From CBFDBF01 sp050287965 (lineage in GTDB: Bacteria; Pseudomonadota; Gammaproteobacteria; Chromatiales; Chromatiaceae), in assembly GCA_050287965.1 (NCBI GenBank), contig JBNKCX010000030.1, forward strand, positions 1 through 61,677: DNA of 61,677 nt, in the 5' to 3' direction. A program made the translations under genes and the position numbers. The notes beneath the pieces were generated by a model. That model made no database searches, was not told the origin of the DNA, and saw only the letters and a list, made by a program, of their open reading frames with translations. Shown here one piece after another: positions 18,218-26,098 of this stretch; positions within the stretch are counted from its first letter, which is position 1, and the number at the start of each line of letters is the position of its first letter.

Positions 18218-19081
18218 ATGGCCGATTCACCCAACATCATCGAAGTCACCCCGGAAAATTTCGCCGTTGCGGTACTGGAAGGTTCCCGTTCCAGACCGGT
18301 GCTGGTGGATTTCTGGGCCGAATGGTGCCAGCCCTGCAAGATCCTCCTCCCGCTGCTCTCCAGACTGGCGGACGCCTACCGGGGCAAGTTCGTTCTGGCC
18401 AAAATCAACACCGAAGAACAGCAGGAGCTCGCAGCCCGGTTCGGCATCCGCAGTATCCCGACGGTAAAACTCTTCCTGAACGGCGCCCCTGTGGACGAGT
18501 TTGCGGGGGCGCTACCGGAAGCGGAGATACGGGCCTTCCTGGACCGATATATCCCCAACGAAACGGATGAAATGATCGCCCGGGCCAATGATCTTATTCG
18601 GCAGGGCAGGATCGAGGATGCCATCCGACTGGCGGAGAAGGCGAAGGAAGCCGATCCGCAGAATCCGCGTACCCTGGTCGCCTATGCCAGCCTGAAAGCG
18701 GTAACCGGAGAAACCGCGGAAGCACAATCCATACTGGACGGGCTGCCGGAGTCGGAACAGGAACATCCGGATGTTAAGGGGCTGAGAGCACAGCTCCTGT
18801 TCGATGCCGTTGCGGAAACCGCGCCGCGTGCCACGGAGCTGGAACAGCGACTCTCTTCCGATCCGGCGAACAGCGAAGCCCGCTATCAGCTGGCGGCGTA
18901 CTTGGTGATGGACGGTCGCTACGAACAGGCGCTGGAGCAACTGTTGCTGTTGTTGCAGAAGGACCGCAGTTATAAAGACGACGCCGCGCGCAAGGGTATG
19001 TTGGCGATCTTCGATATCCTGGGTGGCGGCGGTGAGCTGGTAAGCCGGTTCCGCAACCGCATGTTCAACGTACTCCACTGA
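18218..19081 (+). CDS. cnoX: Thioredoxin-TPR co-chaperone (CnoX/YbbN-like)
   Basis: The 287-aa protein joins an N-terminal thioredoxin domain (VDFWAEWCQPCKILLPLL) to C-terminal TPR-like helices (ARANDLIRQGRIEDAIRLAEKAKEADPQNP and later repeats), the layout of CnoX/YbbN. CnoX is a chaperedoxin that protects proteins from oxidation and hands them to GroEL or DnaK. The site here is a full CxxC (Cys37-Gln-Pro-Cys40), whereas E. coli CnoX has lost the first Cys. This one could therefore have real oxidoreductase activity; that is inference. The gene stands alone, divergent from carA. Confidence 0.85.
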   Translation: MADSPNIIEVTPENFAVAVLEGSRSRPVLVDFWAEWCQPCKILLPLLSRLADAYRGKFVLAKINTEEQQELAARFGIRSIPTVKLFLNGAPVDEFAGALPEAEIRAFLDRYIPNETDEMIARANDLIRQGRIEDAIRLAEKAKEADPQNPRTLVAYASLKAVTGETAEAQSILDGLPESEQEHPDVKGLRAQLLFDAVAETAPRATELEQRLSSDPANSEARYQLAAYLVMDGRYEQALEQLLLLLQKDRSYKDDAARKGMLAIFDILGGGGELVSRFRNRMFNVLH

Positions 19082-19115
19082 ACCCGCTCACGTGGGGGAA
19101 CGGGATCGAACGTCC

Positions 19116-19565
19116 TTACTCTCCGAAAATCTTCGACAGGGTCTTCGCCATCCAGCCCTTGTCCAGTGCGTCTATCCTCGCCTTGGCCGCACCCACGTAA
19201 TCCGCGTCATCGTGCTTGATATGATTGATCAGCCAACCCCGCAGTTCGTCGAGCAGCGTCTCGGCGATATCCTCTCCGTTCCGAAAACGGTCCTGGTAAT
19301 CTTGAATCCGCTTGGCGAACTCATCATGGGTTTTTTTGTGCGCCGCGAAATTGGGGTATTGAGCCTGTTCCTGGAGATGTTCCTCAAAGGAGAAATGGGA
19401 AACGGTATAGTCCACCAGGTCATTCAGGACCTCCTGCACCACGGCCTCGTCATCGGCGGCGATTGAATCCTGTAACTGATTCATGTAATCCACGATGCGG
19501 CGGTGCTGACTGTCGATAACCGGGATACCGGTATTCAGGTGTTCATCCCACACAAAATAGGACAT
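19116..19565 (-). CDS. Bacteriohemerythrin
   Basis: This 149-aa four-helix di-iron protein binds O2 reversibly. All seven expected iron ligands are in place: His21 (IDSQH), His57 and Glu61 (VSHFSFEEH), His76 and His80 (AAHKKTH), His115 (LINHI) and Asp120 (KHDDAD). It starts with the usual VWDEHLNTGIPVID. Such proteins supply O2 to oxidases or sense oxygen in microaerobic bacteria; here no neighbour indicates which. A/T-rich promoter-like DNA lies upstream (19566-19700). Confidence 0.93.
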   Translation of the reverse strand: MSYFVWDEHLNTGIPVIDSQHRRIVDYMNQLQDSIAADDEAVVQEVLNDLVDYTVSHFSFEEHLQEQAQYPNFAAHKKTHDEFAKRIQDYQDRFRNGEDIAETLLDELRGWLINHIKHDDADYVGAAKARIDALDKGWMAKTLSKIFGE

Positions 19566-19704
19566 TGGAAAGGTTCCTTAATTAATATTAGTTGCTTGTT
19601 TAACTTGTATTAGTTCTTTGAGTTAAGTAAAAAAAAAGCTCCGTGGCAATAGTGCAAAGCAATCCCCCGTCTGTCAAACCACCGAGTAAGCGCTATACAC
19701 CCAA

Positions 19705-20529
19705 ATGAACATCTCCGTCATCATCCCCACCTTCAACCGCGCTCACACCCTGGGCCGGGCGCTGGATTCGGTACTGAATCAGACCCGGCCGCCCCGGCAA
19801 ATCATCGTGGTGGACGACGGATCCGGCGACAATACGGCAGAGCTCGTCGCCCGGCATCCCGCGCAACCCGGATACCTGTATCAGAGCAACCGGGGCGTAA
19901 GCAGCGCCCGTAACCTCGGTATCCGAGCCGCTTCGGGGGAGTGGCTGGCATTTCTCGATTCCGATGACGAGTGGCTGCCCGGCAAACTCGCGGCCCAAGA
20001 ACTGGCTCTGCGACAGGAGCCCGCCTGCCGGATCTGTCATACCGAGGAGATCTGGATCAGGAACGGGAAACGGGTCAACCCCATGAACAAGCATGCCAAG
20101 AGCGGCGGCCGTATATTTCAAAACTGCCTCCCCCTCTGTGTCATCTCTCCCTCCTCCGTCATGATCCACCGCGACCTGTTGCAGGAGGTCGGCCTCTTTG
20201 ATGAGGGACTCCCCGCCTGCGAGGACTATGATCTCTGGCTGAGGATCTGCGCCCGCCATCCCGTGGCCTTCGTTGCGGAACCGCAGATCGTCAAATATGG
20301 AGGTCACCGGGATCAGCTTTCACGCCGTCATTGGGGCATGGACCGCTTCCGTATACGGGCCTTGGAGAAGCTCCTGGAGAACGGCGAATTAAACGGTGAT
20401 GACAGGTCCGCCGCCATCCGGACCCTGATGGAAAAGGCCGAAATCCTGGCAAACGGCGCGGCCAAGCGCGGCAAGCTGGAGGAGGCGGAGGAGTACCGGC
20501 TGATGCAGCGCAAATACCGGAATCCATAG
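19705..20529 (+). CDS. Family 2 glycosyltransferase
   Basis: The 274-aa protein is a GT-A fold glycosyltransferase: MNISVIIPTFNRAHTLGRALDSVLNQT, IIVVDDGSGDNT, then the metal-binding FLDSDDEWLPGKL near residue 90, and CEDYDLWLRI near residue 173. These are GT2 hallmarks for inverting transferases that use NDP-sugars. There is no transmembrane segment. It is not in a polysaccharide cluster, so acceptor and pathway are unknown. The C-terminal 40 residues are charged helix. Confidence 0.88.
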   Translation: MNISVIIPTFNRAHTLGRALDSVLNQTRPPRQIIVVDDGSGDNTAELVARHPAQPGYLYQSNRGVSSARNLGIRAASGEWLAFLDSDDEWLPGKLAAQELALRQEPACRICHTEEIWIRNGKRVNPMNKHAKSGGRIFQNCLPLCVISPSSVMIHRDLLQEVGLFDEGLPACEDYDLWLRICARHPVAFVAEPQIVKYGGHRDQLSRRHWGMDRFRIRALEKLLENGELNGDDRSAAIRTLMEKAEILANGAAKRGKLEEAEEYRLMQRKYRNP

Positions 20530-20534
20530 CAGGA

Positions 20535-21185
20535 TCAGTGCTTGTTCCTCAGCACCATAATATTGTTGCTGTTCTCCATCTCCACACGGTTAAGGAAACT
20601 CATTCCCAACAGCACCTCGACGGGGCTGTTTCCCTCCACCACAACCGCCTCCACCTGTCGCAGGACAATGGTCCCGACACGGACCTCATCCAGCACCACG
20701 CTGTAGGCCCTGGCGAAACCGGAGGCGGTGCGCACGCCGGCCTTCTTGCCCTTCAACCAGTAGGGAATCCCCAACCGTCTCGCCTCGGCCTCGCTCATGG
20801 CCACCGATGTGGCACCGGTATCCACCAGCATATTCACCGTGCGGCCGTTGATACTGCCGACGGTGGAGTAGTTGCCCGTTATATCCCGCGGAATCATGAC
20901 CTCGGTTTTCGTCGGCGCGCTCAGGTCGCCGCCGATGCGGCTGTTCAGGCCGTAGGACTGTCTTTCGCCGTTCGCCTCGATAACCGCATTGCGGCTGTCC
21001 GCGGAGATCAGCGTCACTCCCTCCGGGGAGGTCTCCCCCGCCTTCAGGACACGGTTTCTGCCGTCTATCTCCACCATGGCCTTATCGGGAAACAACGCAA
21101 CCACACGCACCGAATCCACCGCTTGCGAAACCGCGGGCGGAAACAGAAGGTACAGCGCAAGAACAGGATTGAGGGCGGACTTCAT
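20535..21185 (-). CDS. Retropepsin-like aspartic protease, exported (TIGR02281/clan AA type)
   Basis: The 216-aa protein has an N-terminal hydrophobic signal (MKSALNPVLALYLLFPPAVSQA) and a C-terminal single-lobed aspartic protease domain with VNMLVDTGATSVAMSEAEARRLGI, the DTGA motif that dimerises to form the active site, followed by VLLGMSFLNRVEM (the GMSFL hydrophobic-Gly motif). The middle part resembles the N-terminal domain of related proteins. It is probably periplasmic; its substrate is unknown. It converges with the glycosyltransferase gene (5-bp gap). Confidence 0.85.
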   Translation of the reverse strand: MKSALNPVLALYLLFPPAVSQAVDSVRVVALFPDKAMVEIDGRNRVLKAGETSPEGVTLISADSRNAVIEANGERQSYGLNSRIGGDLSAPTKTEVMIPRDITGNYSTVGSINGRTVNMLVDTGATSVAMSEAEARRLGIPYWLKGKKAGVRTASGFARAYSVVLDEVRVGTIVLRQVEAVVVEGNSPVEVLLGMSFLNRVEMENSNNIMVLRNKH

Positions 21186-21317
21186 GTTAAACAGGACATA
21201 GGCAAATTTAGGGCGCTTATCGTGGGGTGCGCAGAGACTGTTGCAAAATCGAATACAAAAGCAGTTCCTCGCGTTCTTTACGACCTCCCTGTTACGACCC
21301 CACAGGACAATTGAATG

Positions 21318-21791
21318 CTAACCAAAAAGATAGACCCCAAGCTGCAACAGGGCAAATCCGTAAAGACCGGCCAGCAGATCGTCCAGCATGATCCCCAACC
21401 CGCCTGCGACGTGCCGATCCAACCAGCGGATAGGCCAGGGTTTGAGGATATCGAACAACCGGAACAGGATAAATCCGCCTGCCAGCCATACCCAGCCCGA
21501 GGGTGCGAGCCAGAGGGTGACCAGGAAGCCGACCCACTCGTCCCAGACAATGCCGCCGGGGTCATGGACCCCGAGATCCCGTGCGGTCTTTCCGCAAAGC
21601 CATATGCCCAGGGCAAAGAGCACCGTAACCAGCAGCAGATAGAACAGCGGCGACAGGGGTTGCAACAACAGATACAGGGGAATGGCGGCCAGGGTGCCGG
21701 CCGTCCCCGGCGCCTTGGGAACCGCACCCGAACCCAGTCCGAAGGCGAGCAGATGTACGGGGTTGGACCAATCCGGCCGGGGCTTAGTCAT
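21318..21791 (-). CDS. pgpA: Phosphatidylglycerophosphatase A
   Basis: PgpA dephosphorylates phosphatidylglycerophosphate to phosphatidylglycerol at the inner membrane. The 157-aa product, from the ATG at 21791, has HLLAFGLGSGAVPKAPGTAGTLAA, the acidic WDEWVGF motif, several hydrophobic helices, and RLFDILKPWPIRWLDRHVAGGLGIMLDDLLAG. The start overlaps the thiL stop by 8 bp, so the two are translationally coupled; a longer frame to 21878 overlaps thiL more and is less likely. It is the last gene of the rib-nusB-thiL cluster. Confidence 0.93.
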   Translation of the reverse strand: MTKPRPDWSNPVHLLAFGLGSGAVPKAPGTAGTLAAIPLYLLLQPLSPLFYLLLVTVLFALGIWLCGKTARDLGVHDPGGIVWDEWVGFLVTLWLAPSGWVWLAGGFILFRLFDILKPWPIRWLDRHVAGGLGIMLDDLLAGLYGFALLQLGVYLFG

Positions 21792-22758
21792 GATCGCTGA
21801 AATGCTCGTAACCGGTATTAACAAGGCGCGGCTCGGATCCGTCCGCCAGGCGGCAACGCACGCCGGGTTCCGCCACAACGCTACCGATGGCGGTCAAACC
21901 GCAATCCAGCTGTTCTTTCAGCGTCTCCAGGATACCGACCCGATCCGGCGTGACGGTAAAACAGAGTTCGTAATCATCACCGCCCGTCAGTACCCGCTCC
22001 CATTCGCCCCCCTGATCCAGATACCCGCGGACACCGGCGGAAAGGGGGATCCGCGCCAGATCCAGATCCGCCCCGACACCGCTCCGTTCACAGATATGTC
22101 CGAGGTCGGCCAACAGGCCGTCAGAGATATCGATGGCGGCATGGGCCAGACCCGCCAGCGCCCGCCCCGCCTTAATCCTCGGATCAGGTCGCTCGAAACG
22201 GGCACGCAGATCGGCCCCGTACCGCGCTGACCGATAGACCCCCTGCAACTCCAGCAGCGCCACGGCGGCATCACCGATAGTACCGGTAACCCAGATCAGA
22301 TCCCCCGGCCGGGCGCCGTCCCGGCGCAGGGCCTTGCCGGGCTCCACGAACCCATGGGCGGTAACCGTGATGCTCAGGGGTCCGCGGGTGGTATCCCCGC
22401 CCGCCAACTGTACCCCGAAGGCCCGCGCCAGGCTCAAAAATCCGCGGCTGAATTTCTGTAACCAATCCTCATCGCTCTCCGGCAGGGTCAGCGCCAGGGT
22501 GACCCAGGCCGGTTCCGCCCCCATGGCCGCCAGATCACTGAGATTTACCGCCAGGGCCTTATGCCCCAACCCTTCGGGATCCGCACCGGAAGGGAAATGC
22601 ACCCCCTCCACCAGGGTATCGGTGGTGACCGCCAGTTCCCTGTCCTTGGGCGGGCGCAGCAGCGCGCAGTCGTCGCCGACACCCACCAGCACATCCGCCC
22701 GCTCCGACCCGGCATGCGTAAAGTACTTCGCGATCAGATCGAATTCGGAAAGAGACAT
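21784..22758 (-). CDS. thiL: Thiamine-monophosphate kinase
   Basis: ThiL phosphorylates thiamine monophosphate to the active cofactor thiamine diphosphate. The 324-aa protein shows VGVGDDCALL, VTTDTLVEGVHF, KALAVNLSDLAAMGAEP, the glycine-rich GGDTTRGPLSIT, AAIDISDGLLADLGH and TGGDDYELCFT, the full set of ATP- and Mg-binding motifs of the AIR synthase-like fold. It is 98 bp downstream of nusB and overlaps pgpA. Confidence 0.96.
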   Translation of the reverse strand: MSLSEFDLIAKYFTHAGSERADVLVGVGDDCALLRPPKDRELAVTTDTLVEGVHFPSGADPEGLGHKALAVNLSDLAAMGAEPAWVTLALTLPESDEDWLQKFSRGFLSLARAFGVQLAGGDTTRGPLSITVTAHGFVEPGKALRRDGARPGDLIWVTGTIGDAAVALLELQGVYRSARYGADLRARFERPDPRIKAGRALAGLAHAAIDISDGLLADLGHICERSGVGADLDLARIPLSAGVRGYLDQGGEWERVLTGGDDYELCFTVTPDRVGILETLKEQLDCGLTAIGSVVAEPGVRCRLADGSEPRLVNTGYEHFSDHD

Positions 22759-22856
22759 GAATGAGGACTCCTGGCGGGCTCCGTTATTCGGTGGAAGCTG
22801 GGGGATACTCAGGGATCAAGGCCGGGTACCTTCACCCGCGGAAAGGGTAGTGGCTG

Positions 22857-23285
22857 TCAGCGCTTCTGCTTGATTTCCGCCGCCCGCACCTTGCGCGCCA
22901 GCTTATCCAACACCCCGTTGACATACTTATGCCCCTGTTCGGCACCGAACACCTTGGCCAGCTCCACCGCCTCGTTAATGACCACCCGGTAGGGCACCTC
23001 GGGGTGGTGCAGCAACTCGAAGGCCCCGAGACGCAGAATTGCGCGTTCCACCGGATCAACACTTTCTATGGCTCGGTCCAGGCTGGGCTGCAACTGCTCG
23101 TCCAGTTCGGTGAGATGGGCCGGCACACCGTGCAGCAGGTCCCTGAAATAAGGAACCTCGAAACTTTCCAGGTCCTGCTCCGCCAGAAACTGGTTGTCAA
23201 TATCGCCCACGTTCTGGCCCGTCATCTGCCACTGGTAGACGGCTTGAACGGCATGATGCCGCGCCTGGCTGCGTTTTCCGCTCAT
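22857..23285 (-). CDS. nusB: Transcription antitermination factor NusB
   Basis: NusB binds boxA RNA with NusE (S10) and supports antitermination in rRNA operons. The 142-aa all-helical protein has ARHHAVQAVYQWQMTGQ near the N-terminus, VERAILRLGAFELLH in the middle and YRVVINEAVELAKVFGAEQGHKYVNGVLDKLA at the end, the family signature. It starts 12 bp after ribH. Confidence 0.95.
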   Translation of the reverse strand: MSGKRSQARHHAVQAVYQWQMTGQNVGDIDNQFLAEQDLESFEVPYFRDLLHGVPAHLTELDEQLQPSLDRAIESVDPVERAILRLGAFELLHHPEVPYRVVINEAVELAKVFGAEQGHKYVNGVLDKLARKVRAAEIKQKR

Positions 23286-23296
23286 CTATTCAGGGT

Positions 23297-23764
23297 TCAG
23301 AGCTGGCGCAGCAGATTGACCATTTCGATGGCGGACATGGCGGCTTCCGCTCCCTTGTTGCCGGCCTTGGTTCCGGCACGCTCGATGGCCTGCTCGATGG
23401 TATCCACGGTCAGCACACCGAAGGCCACCGGCACACCGTGCTTGAGGTTGACCTGAGCCATACCTTTTACACACTCGGACGCCACGTATTCGAAATGCGG
23501 GGTGCCTCCGCGTATCACCGCCCCCAAGGCGATGATGGCGTCATACTCACCCTTGGCGGCGACCTTCTCCAGCGCCAGGGGAAGTTCGAAGGCGCCGGGC
23601 ACCCGAACCACGGTCATATCCGCTTCCGCGGCGCCATGCCGCTTGAGGGTATCCACCGCACCTTCCAGCAGGCTCTCCACGATGAAACTGTTGAAGCGTG
23701 CCACTACCAGGCAGAAACGGGCGTTCTGCACATTCAGCGCACCTTCGATGGTCTTGATAGTCAT
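23297..23764 (-). CDS. ribH: 6,7-dimethyl-8-ribityllumazine synthase
   Basis: RibH condenses 5-amino-6-ribitylaminouracil with dihydroxybutanone phosphate, the penultimate step to riboflavin. The 155-aa protein has ARFCLVVARFNSFIVESLLEGA, VPGAFELPLALEKVA, YDAIIALGAVIRGGTPHFEYV with the catalytic His, and the C-terminal RAGTKAGNKGAEAAMSAIEM. It lies between ribBA and nusB; the 241-bp gap upstream holds repeats rather than a gene. Confidence 0.96.
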   Translation of the reverse strand: MTIKTIEGALNVQNARFCLVVARFNSFIVESLLEGAVDTLKRHGAAEADMTVVRVPGAFELPLALEKVAAKGEYDAIIALGAVIRGGTPHFEYVASECVKGMAQVNLKHGVPVAFGVLTVDTIEQAIERAGTKAGNKGAEAAMSAIEMVNLLRQL

Positions 23765-23801
23765 ATTGAAATCCTAAACCTTGGTATGCATGTAATTGTA
23801 T

Positions 23802-23970
23802 GCCACAGAGACACAGAGATCACGGGGTAACAAATTCAGTTCTCCTCCGTAAATCGAAGTGTTCCAACCGATAGAACCCGCCTCAAAATTAGAGATTTTT
23901 CTTTTAGGCAAGGCCAGAGCCTTCCGAAAAGCAAAGTGAGTAAATGAGCATTTGAGGAAGGCGATAACGC
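23802..23970. repeat. Intergenic repeats between ribH and ribBA
   Basis: Two repeat types share this gap. A single arm of the CCACAGAGG family is at 23802-23825. A 29-bp tract at 23942-23970 (beginning AAATGAGCATTTGAGGAAGG) recurs exactly at 37749-37777 on the same strand, with weaker similarity for about 25 bp beyond (ending ATCAATTTTG). No FMN riboswitch-like structure is evident. Confidence 0.6.
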
Positions 23971-24005
23971 GGCATAAAAAGAAAACATCAATTTTGCGGC
24001 GAATT

Positions 24006-25118
24006 CTACTCGCAATCCACGTATTCCATTATCTCCAGATCAAAACCCGAGATGGCATGAATACTCTTGGGCGTACTTAAAACCCGCATCTTGCGTACCT
24101 TCAGATCCGACAGGATCTGTGCGCCCACACCGAAGGTACGCAGGTGGCTGCTCCCGCCCGGCTGATTACCGGCCTCCTCCGTACTCTGGATCTGACAGTT
24201 GCGCATACGCTGAATGATCTCCCGCGTGGAATCATGGTTGCGCAGCACCACGATTACCCCCTCTCCTTCCTTGGCCACCTGGCGCATGGCGTTTTTCAAC
24301 GGCCAGCTGCAGCCCCCGTGCACGGGTGAAAACAGATCGCACAGGGTATTCTGCATATGCACCCGGACCAGGGTCGGTTTATCCGGCTGTATATCACCCA
24401 TGACCAGCGCCAGGTGCAGTTCATTGTCGATGCAGTCCTGGTAGGCCACCAACCGGAACTCGCCGTACTCCGTAGGCATGCCGCATTCACTGACCCGCTC
24501 GATGGTCTTTTCGTTGCGCACCCGATAATGGATCAGATCGGCCACGGTACCGATCTTTATATTGTGTTCCTTGGCGAACCGTTCCAGATCCGGCCGCCGC
24601 GCCATGGTGCCGTCATCGTTCAGGATCTCCACAATCACCGCCGAGGGTGCCTTTCCCGCCATCCGCGCCAGATCACAACCGGCCTCGGTATGCCCCGCCC
24701 GCACCAGCACGCCACCCGGCTGCGCCATGAGGGGGAAGATATGCCCCGGCTGTACCAGATCCTGCGGTTGGGCGTCCGCTTTTACCGCCGCCAGAACGGT
24801 GGTCGCCCGGTCGGCCGCCGATATGCCGGTGGACACCCCCTCCGCCGCTTCGATGGAGACGGTGAAATTGGTGCGGTGTATGGATTCGTTCTGGTCCACC
24901 ATCAAAGGCAGACGCAACTGCTGACAACGCTCTTTGGTGAGGGTGAGGCAGATCAGGCCGCGACCGTAGCTGGCCATGAAGTTGATCGCCTCCGGAGTAA
25001 CATCCTCCGCCGCCATGAGCAGGTCGCCCTCGTTTTCACGCTCTTCGTCATCCATGATGATGACCATCTTGCCTTGGCGCAGGTCTTCAACAATCTCTTC
25101 AATAGTATTCAGGGACAT
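24006..25118 (-). CDS. ribBA: 3,4-dihydroxy-2-butanone-4-phosphate synthase with degenerate GTP cyclohydrolase II domain
   Basis: The first ~200 residues are RibB, making dihydroxybutanone phosphate from ribulose 5-phosphate: MVIIMDDEERENEGDLLMAA, ATTVLAA and PGHIFPLMA, RAGHTEAGCDL. The C-terminal ~170 residues align with GTP cyclohydrolase II, but the zinc-binding cysteine cluster (normally C-x10-C-x-C in GDxxxSxRCDCG) is absent; the corresponding region reads LCDLFSPVHGGCSWPL. So this is the RibBX-type arrangement, probably active only as RibB. The start is the ATG at 25118 (MSLNTIEEIVEDLRQGK); the upstream frame is not family-like. Another GTP cyclohydrolase II must exist elsewhere. Confidence 0.9.
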   Translation of the reverse strand: MSLNTIEEIVEDLRQGKMVIIMDDEERENEGDLLMAAEDVTPEAINFMASYGRGLICLTLTKERCQQLRLPLMVDQNESIHRTNFTVSIEAAEGVSTGISAADRATTVLAAVKADAQPQDLVQPGHIFPLMAQPGGVLVRAGHTEAGCDLARMAGKAPSAVIVEILNDDGTMARRPDLERFAKEHNIKIGTVADLIHYRVRNEKTIERVSECGMPTEYGEFRLVAYQDCIDNELHLALVMGDIQPDKPTLVRVHMQNTLCDLFSPVHGGCSWPLKNAMRQVAKEGEGVIVVLRNHDSTREIIQRMRNCQIQSTEEAGNQPGGSSHLRTFGVGAQILSDLKVRKMRVLSTPKSIHAISGFDLEIMEYVDCE

Positions 25119-25240
25119 GGCCTCGTCCGGGGATTCGCAATCCGATGGAAAATTAGGAATCGGTAATGTTAGCAGAGCGGAACACAACTGGAAAACCGGA
25201 GTTTCCCGCTACGGCCGCCCCGGAAGGCCCGTTCCGGGAC

Positions 25241-25903
25241 CTATTTGAGAAATCCGCTCTTAGCCAGCAGCTCCAGGGTCACCCCACCCTCCTGCTCCGG
25301 CTCCGCCGCCTTGTCGCCCAACAGCAGCCGTTCCAGATACCGGGCCACCAGGTCCACCTCGAGATTGACGCGGCTGCCCGGTTGATAGCGGTGGATAATG
25401 GTCTCGCGCACCGTATGAGGGACGATATTGAGCTCGAACTGCCGCCCCCGGACCCCGTTCACGGTCAGGCTGGCGCCGTCCACGCAGATGGAGCCCTTGT
25501 GGGCGATATAGCGGGCCAGCTCCTCCGGGGCCTCGATGGAGAAACGGATGGAACGGGCATCCCCCCGCCGCTCCAGGACCCGCCCCACACCATCCACATG
25601 ACCGCTCACCAGGTGGCCGCCGAGGGGGGTGCTGAGGGTGAGGGCCTTCTCCAGGTTTACCGGACTCCCCGGACGCAGCTCCCCCAGGGTGGTCAGCCCC
25701 AGGGTCTCCCGGGAAACATCCGCCACATAGCCGTCCCCCTGCAGCTCGATCACGGTGAGACAGACGCCGTTGGTAGCGATACTGTCCCCCAGACCCACAT
25801 CCGCCATATCCAGTTTCCCGGAACGGATATGCAGGGCCATATCCCCGCCCCGGGGTTCCATCCCCGCCAGAGTGCCTACCGCCTGGATGATTCCTGTAAA
25901 CAT
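25241..25903 (-). CDS. ribE: Riboflavin synthase (alpha chain)
   Basis: The enzyme dismutates two 6,7-dimethyl-8-ribityllumazine molecules into riboflavin. The 220-aa protein has two similar beta-barrel lumazine-binding domains. It starts MFTGIIQAVG and shows SIATNGVCLTV and VDGASLTVNG at equivalent places, with LGGHLVSGHVDGVG in the first domain. It is 122 bp upstream of ribBA and downstream of ribD, separated from it by an extragenic repeat. Confidence 0.95.
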   Translation of the reverse strand: MFTGIIQAVGTLAGMEPRGGDMALHIRSGKLDMADVGLGDSIATNGVCLTVIELQGDGYVADVSRETLGLTTLGELRPGSPVNLEKALTLSTPLGGHLVSGHVDGVGRVLERRGDARSIRFSIEAPEELARYIAHKGSICVDGASLTVNGVRGRQFELNIVPHTVRETIIHRYQPGSRVNLEVDLVARYLERLLLGDKAAEPEQEGGVTLELLAKSGFLK

Positions 25904-25927
25904 CGCACCATTATCTCAGAATTCTCA

Positions 25928-26093
25928 ACCACGGAGAGCACGGAGTTCACAGAGAATTTTCGATGAATTGTTTTGGAAACTCCGATCACTAACCTACGGC
26001 CCGGGGCAGGGTGGGGTCCTACCCCACCGGCTCTCCCTCCCGCGGTGATTTACCCGGATTAAATTACTCCGTGACCTCTGTGTCCTCTGTGGT
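25928..26093. repeat. Extragenic repeat between ribD and ribE
   Basis: Left part ACCACGGAGAGCACGGAG (25928-25945) and right part TCCTCTGTGGT (26083-26093) belong to the CCACAGAGG repeat family, in inverted orientation around about 135 bp. It fills the whole gap between the ribE start and the ribD stop. No coding frame is supported. Confidence 0.55.
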
Positions 26094-26098
26094 GACAA

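Noticed and set aside
23765..24005. FMN riboswitch upstream of ribH
   Set aside because: No AGGGTGAAATTCC-type FMN-box or multi-stem junction; the region is explained by two repeats.
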